From assembly GCF_019704315.1 (NCBI RefSeq), contig NZ_AP024597.1, positions 1,984,001 to 2,048,000 on the forward strand: a DNA stretch of 64,000 nucleotides, read 5' to 3'. The notes beneath the pieces are model-generated. The model worked only from the letters and a program-made list of their open reading frames with translations. It was not told the DNA's origin and searched no databases. Position numbers and translations under genes: made by a program. Below, one piece after another: positions 58,955 through 64,000 of this stretch. Positions within the stretch are counted from its first letter, which is position 1; each line of letters begins with the position of its first letter. The stretch comes from Stygiolobus caldivivus (GTDB taxonomy: Archaea > Thermoproteota > Thermoprotei_A > Sulfolobales > Sulfolobaceae).

Positions 58955-59038
58955 ATGAGTTATAGACAAGCAGCAGATGCATCATTACAAGCAACGAATT
59001 TTAGTGCATTCTGGCAAGATATAGTACAAACCCCTTAA
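58955..59038 (+). CDS. Possible 27-residue peptide
   Basis: ATG 58955 to TAA 59036-59038: MSYRQAADASLQATNFSAFW plus seven residues. No clear ribosome-binding site. It lies between the minus-strand small genes and the amber-interrupted gene. Could be chance. Confidence 0.2.
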   Translation: MSYRQAADASLQATNFSAFWQDIVQTP

Positions 59039-59077
59039 ACTTTAAGTGAAAATATTTTTTATTCTATAACCATTTTT

Positions 59078-59422
59078 ATGATTGTGAGTAAGAAAGAGAA
59101 AGAAACGCTTCATGCAAGTCCAGAATATTCGGATATGAACTTATATGAAAGGCTGTTATATGATAGCCGCTTTAAGGAGTTATCTAAATACTAGTATTAT
59201 CAGAGAAAAATAGCGGAAAGAAATGAGGAGTGGTGGGTTAAAAACGCTGGAATGAGTCCTCCATCGTATTATAAACAACAAAAGAAGAAAACAATGAAAT
59301 CGTCAAGGAAAGGCTCTGTAGTGTGGCCTATATTAAAAATAATGCTAATTTTCGGAGGGGTTTACTTCCTTTTATGGTTACTCGGCCAAATGATGCTTTT
59401 AATAAACACTGGGATTCCATGA
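59078..59422 (+). pseudogene. Small membrane protein gene with an in-frame amber stop
   Basis: ATG 59078 starts MIVSKKEKETLHASPEYSD; TAG at 59192-59194 ends the first part after 38 codons, but the same frame stays open for 75 more codons: YYQRKIAERNEEWWVKNAGM, then a basic linker and a transmembrane helix near the end (PILKIMLIFGGVYFLLWLLG). One nonsense change thus splits a gene of about 114 residues. Read-through is conceivable but not supported by other evidence. Confidence 0.5.
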
Positions 59423-59613
59423 CTTTAATCGGGCTCAAATCTTGTTTTTATAACGATAAATATTCTATATGTGTCCCTAATCCCATCAATCTTAACTATC
59501 TTGCCATTTTTAACAAAAAGTATAAATTATCACCAATAAGGTCGATCTCTTTAACGTCTTTCTACAAAAAGTAAAGCTTCATCTTATTTCAAGTTATCCT
59601 CCACATACCGTTA

Positions 59614-59730
59614 TTATCGAAAAGCATATTTAGGCATGAAATAGTAGCCTAAGATCGCTATTATGTCGAAAAGTACAAGTCTGTAGTTAAATAACGTAAG
59701 CAAAATCACTATAATTGTGAGGGCTAACAT
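59614..59730 (-). CDS. Single-helix membrane peptide (38 residues)
   Basis: ATG 59730 to TAA 59616-59614; strongly hydrophobic (MLALTIIVILLTLF, then VLFDIIAILGYYF) with Arg at the turn and end. The frame is open for a few codons further upstream (NYISTKRDVT), so a non-ATG start could make it longer. A perfect hairpin lies immediately upstream of the ATG. Otherwise the 446 bases from 59575 to 60021 hold no larger gene. Confidence 0.4.
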   Translation of the reverse strand: MLALTIIVILLTLFNYRLVLFDIIAILGYYFMPKYAFR

Positions 59731-59732
59731 CG

Positions 59733-59758
59733 TTACATCTCTCTTTGTAGAGATGTAA
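59733..59758. other. Perfect hairpin next to a small-gene start
   Basis: TTACATCTCT and AGAGATGTAA form a ten-pair stem with a six-base loop. On the plus strand it is followed by GTTTTTTT-like T-rich DNA, as in a terminator; on the minus strand it ends two bases before the ATG of the 38-residue peptide and could hide its translation start. Confidence 0.4.
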
Positions 59759-59844
59759 TTTAGGTTTTTTTATGAAGGGAATAATAATTGTTTAACCTAT
59801 CAAGAAGACTCAATTTCTTGTCATGATCATTCTCCATTCTCGTC

Positions 59845-59931
59845 ATGAAAATCTATCTATGTGATCCAAGATGTAAGGAGTACTTTTCTGACTTAGGCAT
59901 TTCCGAAAAAGAGATTAAGCTTTTTGGATAG
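59845..59931 (+). CDS. Possible 28-residue peptide
   Basis: ATG 59845 to TAG 59929-59931: MKIYLCDPRCKEYFSDLGIS plus eight residues. A CxxxC pair and a helix suggest the start of a longer protein that has been truncated. Low support. Confidence 0.2.
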   Translation: MKIYLCDPRCKEYFSDLGISEKEIKLFG

Positions 59932-60021
59932 GCGATTTTACTATTTATTTAATTATTATTTCTAATGAAATAATATACGAAAATAGAAAGATTTTTAAAT
60001 CTCTCTTCTATATCTTTTATC

Positions 60022-60333
60022 GTGGTTTGTGAGAAGTGGGAGATAAAGTTCATGATGAGGAAAGTTAAGGAAGCTAGAGATTTAGCTAGATTTGTTGCTA
60101 GAGAATTTTCTAATTTAGAATATTTGATGCTAATTGTTGATAAACTAGAATTGTTAAAAGAAGACCCTGTTAAGTACTCCAGAGAGAAGTTAGGAAAAGA
60201 CATGTATGGTAATAATATGTTTTCAATAGAGGTTACTGGAGATATAAGGATACTTTACAGTATGGATACAAAAAATTGCATAGTTTTCATTTGGGAGATC
60301 GGGTCTCACAAGGACGTTTACGGTCGGGGTTAA
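60022..60333 (+). CDS. RelE/ParE-superfamily toxin-like protein
   Basis: 103 residues from GTG 60022; ATG 60052 is an alternative that would lose the first strand (WEIKF). The pattern helix-helix-strand with GDIRILYSMDTKNCIVFIWEIGSHKDVYGRG is the RelE/ParE fold: Arg in the central strand and a late His/Tyr. RelE proteins cut mRNA on the ribosome. No antitoxin gene precedes it; a small gene on the other strand overlaps its end. Confidence 0.75.
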   Translation: MVCEKWEIKFMMRKVKEARDLARFVAREFSNLEYLMLIVDKLELLKEDPVKYSREKLGKDMYGNNMFSIEVTGDIRILYSMDTKNCIVFIWEIGSHKDVYGRG

Positions 60334-60439
60334 GCTCGTAATAAGCTTCAATTAACATTTTCCTAAACTCTTCCAAATCTTCCTTACTCTCAATAACTAA
60401 ATAACCCTCACCTTTCTCGTCCTTATCTTCAATTCTCAT
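60287..60439 (-). CDS. Small protein antisense to the RelE 3' end, antitoxin-like
   Basis: 50 residues from ATG 60439 (MRIEDKDEKGEGYLVIESKE); a longer start at 60532 would add a hydrophobic stretch that looks like translated AT-rich DNA. Strand-helix pattern GYLVIESKEDLEEFRKMLIEAYYEL is close to that of the 52347 gene product. The last 47 bases overlap the RelE-like gene tail to tail. Antitoxin function is inferred only. Confidence 0.5.
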   Translation of the reverse strand: MRIEDKDEKGEGYLVIESKEDLEEFRKMLIEAYYELNPDRKRPCETRSPK

Positions 60440-60670
60440 AAGTATATGTTTGTTAAGGACATTAAAAAAGGATATGCTGATTATTCTCATTGAATTTTGA
60501 AAAAAAAATATAAAGGCTTTTAGGATATGCACTAGTCGTCAAATTTTGTTGTGAGAAAAATTGAAATAACTCCTTCATTAACAGAGAAAAATAAGCAGAC
60601 TAGAAAAAGATTAATATAAAGTAAGGAAGTTAGCTCGTCGAATGGTACGACAATTGGTTATTTATACCTT

Positions 60671-60877
60671 TTGTATATCCCTTCTCATGGAAATATTAAA
60701 TTGCTGAACATAAGTAATAACAGGACTAATATATCGTTTAGTTATAATTACACGTTCTATATAGAGAATATTACCCTAAATTATAATGTTACAAAATCTG
60801 ACTATTCTCTATTAATTTATAAGAGCAATGTGAATGCTAACTATACATTGAACTCTTCCTTTAACGGTAGATTATAG
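60671..60877 (+). CDS. Fragment of a surface glycoprotein
   Basis: 68 residues from TTG 60671, with about nine N-x-S/T sequons (NIS, NRT, NYT, NIT, NVT, NSS). No signal peptide, so it is probably the remnant of a longer exported protein like that at 56379. It ends at an inverted repeat. Confidence 0.35.
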   Translation: MYIPSHGNIKLLNISNNRTNISFSYNYTFYIENITLNYNVTKSDYSLLIYKSNVNANYTLNSSFNGRL

Positions 60878-60878
60878 T

Positions 60879-60963
60879 TATTCAATTTTTAATTGGCTGG
60901 CTCTTTCCGTAGACCGCAAATTCATTATTCCGAAATTTAACTGTAGAAATTAAAAATTGAATA
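60879..60963. repeat. 16-bp perfect inverted repeat around a 53-bp core
   Basis: TATTCAATTTTTAATT at 60879-60894 and its exact complement AATTAAAAATTGAATA at 60948-60963 flank 53 bases with no gene. It starts one base after the stop of the glycoprotein fragment. It may be a small transposon-like element or a stem-loop that protects or ends a transcript. Confidence 0.45.
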
Positions 60964-61646
60964 AAATAGCTTGTCTGATTATTTATTCGATAATAGTAAT
61001 ATAAAACGAAAAGTTATAATGCCTATCTATCTAGAATTAAGTTCATTTAATTATAAAGAGTCTGATAATATAAACCAGTTTATCAAATATAAGTGCAAAT
61101 AACCTCGAAATCTTACTAAATTTGGGCTATGAGAGCCCTTAATGTACATTTCTAATGTGGGGTTTAATGGATAATATGACCTATACGTAGCCAATATAAA
61201 ACATTATCTTGACTGTTAGGGCTTGTATATTTACTTTCATATGAAAATTTTGTTAATAAAGTAAATTATATTTATTACGCATTGGACGCTTTCTCCTACT
61301 ACTTTTTAAGCTATCTCCCGATCTGGAATGGTCGCTTTTACCCTTTCTTCAGCTAGTATCGTAATTCTATTTATTCCTTTTTAACCCCGTAAATACCTCC
61401 TTTAACACCTCGTTAGCTGATGTTAGTAACTTATCTGAACCTAATGTACATAAGGTCGTAGGTTAAAAATAAGTATGGTGTTAAATAAGCAATAAGTAGC
61501 CAGTTATTGTTAACTCCGTTTTTTATGTTACAATACTAAAAGAAGGTAAATGGTGTATAGAGCCCTTATATCAAGGGAACTGGGCTTACTCTGAGATTTC
61601 ATGCAGTGCGTTTCGGGAAAAACTCTGTCTGGATAGATAAACTAGG
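60964..61646. other. Gene-free stretch with possible old gene remains
   Basis: No intact gene. A partial copy of the regulator's operator motif (TTATTCGATAAT) is at 60983-60994. On the minus strand between about 61460 and 61260 short coding-like segments occur (GSDKLLTSANEVLKEVFTGL, then RITILAEERVKATIPDREIA) separated by stops, which may be an old pseudogene. Near 61556-61600 nested AGAGCCC/GGGCTTACTCT and CCCTT/AAGGG pairs could fold into a hairpin. Confidence 0.35.
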
Positions 61647-61907
61647 TCATTGTTTAGCTTTCCTCGCAAGTAGTATGGGTATCAAATAGAAGAGTAATGC
61701 AATTATTGTGAACGCTAATGCAAAAGCGAACATCATAGGCATTATTGAAGGGTTACCTGCACCGATCACTATTGGGACAGGGCCTAACATTATTACGCCT
61801 GCAAAACCGGTGTTAGTACTAGATATGTTAGTAGTGGAAACAGCACTAGCAATTATAAACAGTATCCCAATAAAAGTTAGACTCATTCCTACAATAAAAG
61901 CTTTCAT
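61647..61907 (-). CDS. DUF131 family membrane protein
   Basis: 86 residues from ATG 61907; longer frames upstream are shadows of the tfb gene. Two hydrophobic helices (about 5-25 and 56-80) enclose GFAGVIMLGPVPIVIGAG, the DUF131 signature. Function unknown; the family is widespread in archaea. Divergent from tfb. Confidence 0.82.
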   Translation of the reverse strand: MKAFIVGMSLTFIGILFIIASAVSTTNISSTNTGFAGVIMLGPVPIVIGAGNPSIMPMMFAFALAFTIIALLFYLIPILLARKAKQ

Positions 61908-61962
61908 ATGATAGATTATATCAGTTGATTTTTTAACGGAATCTATGCACTTTTTAAGACCG

Positions 61963-61976
61963 AAAAGTTTATAAAT
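61963..61976 (+). promoter_or_regulatory. Promoter of tfb
   Basis: CGAAAAG (BRE-like) runs directly into TTTATAAAT, a strong archaeal TATA box. Transcription should start near 62000, leaving a leader of about 35 bases with the ribosome-binding site GGTGGTGA at 62023-62030. Confidence 0.6.
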
Positions 61977-62034
61977 GTTTCTATCGTCATACATTAAAGG
62001 GTTTTTAAATTTTTGTGTATCTGGTGGTGATTTA

Positions 62035-62967
62035 ATGGTAGAAGAAAAGCAAGCTAACGCCCAGCCTTCTTCCTCGATCTGTCCACCCGATAAGATTATT
62101 TTTGACGAGGAAAGGGGAGAATATATTTGTACAGAGACTGGAGAGGTAATTGAGGAGAGGATTATTGACCAAGGTCCTGAATGGAGGGCATTCACTCCTG
62201 AAGAGAAAGAGAAGAGGAGTAGGGTGGGCGGTCCTCTTAACCAGACCATCCACGATATGGGTATTTCTACGGTCATAGATTGGAAGGATAAGGACGCAAT
62301 GGGCAGGAGCCTCGACCCTAAGAGGAGGTTGGAAGTACTCAGGTGGAGGAAGTGGCAGATAAGGGCCAGGATACAGTCGTCTATCGATAGAAACCTGGCA
62401 CAAGCTATGAATGAACTTGAGAGGATAGGGAACTTACTCAATTTGTCTAAGGCCGTAAAGGATGAGGCTGCTCTAATTTACAGGAAAGCTGTAGAGAAAG
62501 GCCTAGTTAGAGGTAGGTCAATAGAGAGCGTAGTAGCGGCCTCAATTTACGCCGCGTGTAGGAGGATGAAAATGGCGAGGACGTTAGACGAGATCGCGCA
62601 GTTTACAAAGGCTAATAGGAAGGAAGTAGCTAGGTGTTATAGGCTAATACTCAGGGAATTAGATATCGACGTCCCGGTCAGCGACCCCAAGGATTATGTG
62701 ACGAGGATAGGGACTTTGCTTAACTTAAGCGGGGCTACAATGAGGACTGCGGCTGAAATAATAGAGAAGGCCAAGAACATGGGTCTCACTGCTGGTAAAG
62801 ACCCTGCGGGATTAGCTGCTGCAGCAATTTATATCGCGGCTTTGTTAAACGACGAAAGGCGTACTCAGAAGGAGATAGCACAAGTAGCGGGGGTCACAGA
62901 AGTTACGGTAAGGAATAGGTATAAGGAGTTAACTCAGGAGTTAAAGATCCAGATACCCAGCCAGTAG
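62035..62967 (+). CDS. tfb: Transcription initiation factor TFB
   Basis: 310 residues from ATG 62035, chosen because of GGTGGTGA five bases upstream; an upstream ATG at 61975 overlaps the promoter. N-terminal zinc-ribbon region ([26 protein letters not shown]), B-reader/linker [19 protein letters not shown], and two cyclin repeats ending with [19 protein letters not shown]. It recruits RNA polymerase to TBP-bound promoters. The sequence is close to TFB1 of Saccharolobus. Confidence 0.97.
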   Translation: MVEEKQANAQPSSSICPPDKIIFDEERGEYICTETGEVIEERIIDQGPEWRAFTPEEKEKRSRVGGPLNQTIHDMGISTVIDWKDKDAMGRSLDPKRRLEVLRWRKWQIRARIQSSIDRNLAQAMNELERIGNLLNLSKAVKDEAALIYRKAVEKGLVRGRSIESVVAASIYAACRRMKMARTLDEIAQFTKANRKEVARCYRLILRELDIDVPVSDPKDYVTRIGTLLNLSGATMRTAAEIIEKAKNMGLTAGKDPAGLAAAAIYIAALLNDERRTQKEIAQVAGVTEVTVRNRYKELTQELKIQIPSQ

Positions 62968-63070
62968 TATCTCATACTTTTTTACTTTTTCCCCATCTTT
63001 CCTTATTTTTTAATAAATTTTATGCGGTTCGACAACTCAATTTTTATTTTATGTTTTCTACTTAAATATT

Positions 63071-63769
63071 GTGGAATGTATTAGTGTTCGAGATTTAGTC
63101 AAAAGGTACGGGGACACTATAGCGTTAAACGGAGTTTCGTTTAAGATAATGTGCGGCGAAAAGTGGGCCCTTTTAGGTCCAAACGGTGCCGGAAAGAGTA
63201 CGACACTGAAGATACTTGCAGGCTTGATAAAACCTGACGCTGGTGAAGTTAAGATAAAGGGTGATGATCCTACTTCCCTTTCTTCTAAGAGGCGTATAGG
63301 ATACTTACCTGAGGACGCAGACCCTTTTCCTGCCTTGTCTGTAGAGGATAATTTGAGGTTCATGATGGTGTTAAGGGGTATCAAGGACGAGAAAAGGCTG
63401 GAATATTTGATTGAAGTTTTAGAGTTGGACAAATTCAGGAAATATAAAGCAGCTGAGCTTTCTAGAGGGAATAAGCAAAAATTGGCTATTGCTATGACTA
63501 TTCTCCATTCTCCAGAGATTTTACTCCTTGATGAACCATTAAACTACCTCGACATCCCTACACAGGACCTTGTAATCGACCTTTTTCAGTCTTTAAGGGA
63601 CTCTACTTTTATTGTCTCTACGCATATAATGTCTGTGGCAAACAAGTTAACTGATAAGGCTATGGTGCTTTCTAACGGGGCTCTAAAATGGATGGGAGAC
63701 TTTGAAGAACTGAAAGGGATGGGAGAGTCTATTGAAAAAGTTGTTGCAAAGCTTATAAAGGGGGGCTAA
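63071..63769 (+). CDS. ABC transporter ATP-binding protein
   Basis: 232 residues from GTG 63071. Walker [11 protein letters not shown] (about 37-46), signature LSRGNKQKL, Walker [13 protein letters not shown] and the H-loop STHIMS. It resembles the CcmA-type subunits of export or drug transporters. A permease gene should accompany it but the next gene is Rpo12 on the other strand and the preceding one is tfb, so the partner is elsewhere. Confidence 0.92.
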   Translation: MECISVRDLVKRYGDTIALNGVSFKIMCGEKWALLGPNGAGKSTTLKILAGLIKPDAGEVKIKGDDPTSLSSKRRIGYLPEDADPFPALSVEDNLRFMMVLRGIKDEKRLEYLIEVLELDKFRKYKAAELSRGNKQKLAIAMTILHSPEILLLDEPLNYLDIPTQDLVIDLFQSLRDSTFIVSTHIMSVANKLTDKAMVLSNGALKWMGDFEELKGMGESIEKVVAKLIKGG

Positions 63770-63912
63770 ATTGCTTTTACTACTTTTATTGTGGGTTTTC
63801 TAACCATGAATATTACTTTATACCCACAATAAGGGCACCTTACACCTGGTAGTGCCTTAAGCTGTGTATCATCAAATTCTTTCCAACATTTACCGCACCT
63901 ATACCTTGCCAT
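63766..63912 (-). CDS. rpo12: RNA polymerase subunit Rpo12
   Basis: 48 residues, ATG 63912 to TAG 63768-63766. [15 protein letters not shown] with the zinc motif CGKC and later CPYC, ending with the basic [10 protein letters not shown] tail, is Rpo12 (RpoP). It tail-overlaps the ABC gene by four bases. A TATA-like TTTATATTTA lies about 25-30 bases upstream (63930-63940). The last 88 bases of the window hold only upstream DNA. Confidence 0.93.
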   Translation of the reverse strand: MARYRCGKCWKEFDDTQLKALPGVRCPYCGYKVIFMVRKPTIKVVKAI

Positions 63913-64000
63913 CTTTAACATATCTTAAATCCGTAAATATAAACCTAACTGTTAACAGAAAAGTTGAAAAAGCCGTATTAAAAATAAAGTTTCTGAGAAT

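Noticed and set aside
59323-59574. An 83-codon plus-strand frame
   Set aside because: Its first part overlaps the better-supported amber-interrupted gene in another frame, and the remainder has no features.
61908-62441. Long minus-strand frame continuing DUF131 upstream into tfb
   Set aside because: It is antisense to the TFB coding region and its promoter and shows no family features; the DUF131 signature begins at the ATG at 61907.

Overview
This window is an AT-rich chromosomal segment of a thermoacidophilic archaeon of the order Sulfolobales. The evidence is gene content: the Ced DNA-import genes, RNA polymerase subunit Rpo13, two PCNA subunits of a heterotrimeric clamp, reverse gyrase, TFB, an intron-split cbf5, intron-containing tRNAs and SSV-type integrase remains. 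The genus cannot be fixed by reading alone.

Positions 1-49822 are a dense core. In order they hold: L34e and cytidylate kinase; cedA1-cedA-cedA2; archease; archaemetzincin; trehalose synthase TreT with a DUF5752 partner; a small-RNA cluster (tRNA-Gly, tRNA-Phe, tRNA-Ser, all with introns, plus H/ACA and C/D guide RNA candidates); a methyltransferase, Cbf5 and L14e; an Lhr-type helicase; cedB, rpo13 and pcna1; a riboflavin operon; cbiA; pcna3; a split MetE pair and S15; S6e, aIF2-gamma, a PIN protein, Rpo7, Spt4 and dephospho-CoA kinase; phosphoglycerate mutase and Cdc48; reverse gyrase with a catalytically dead nitrilase relative; S25e and a TrmB regulator; tRNA methyltransferase and A-ATPase subunits; the KEOPS pair Kae1/Bud32 with RdgB, S27ae and S24e; Thi4; UbiX; the tRNA splicing endonuclease; three uncharacterised genes; GlyRS and an agmatinase-type ureohydrolase. 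Many genes overlap by a few bases, as expected of operons with translational coupling.

Positions 49823-61646 are an accessory region with low gene density, small genes, many broken genes and repeats. It is organised around two nearly identical tRNA-Glu genes (CUC at 53672, minus; UUC at 54821, plus) lying as an inverted duplication. Each carries the debris of a different integrase: an SSV-type int(N) running into the CUC gene and a pNOB8-type integrase relic just after the UUC gene. Other relics include an IS110 transposase tail, a truncated conjugation ATPase, a gene with an amber stop and an HTH pseudogene. Three copies of a roughly 215-bp MITE-like repeat occur, two of them here. Two toxin-like genes (GNAT and RelE type) each have a small gene on the opposite strand overlapping their 3' end. 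After 61647 the core resumes with DUF131, TFB, an ABC ATPase and Rpo12.

Functional links: the splicing endonuclease at 45193 should process the tRNA introns and the cbf5 intron seen here. Cbf5 is the enzyme that would use the H/ACA guide candidate at 5966. CedB is coded about 9 kb from its membrane partners. Kae1, Bud32, TrmI, the methyltransferases, archease and the endonuclease make tRNA and rRNA processing a strong theme of the core.
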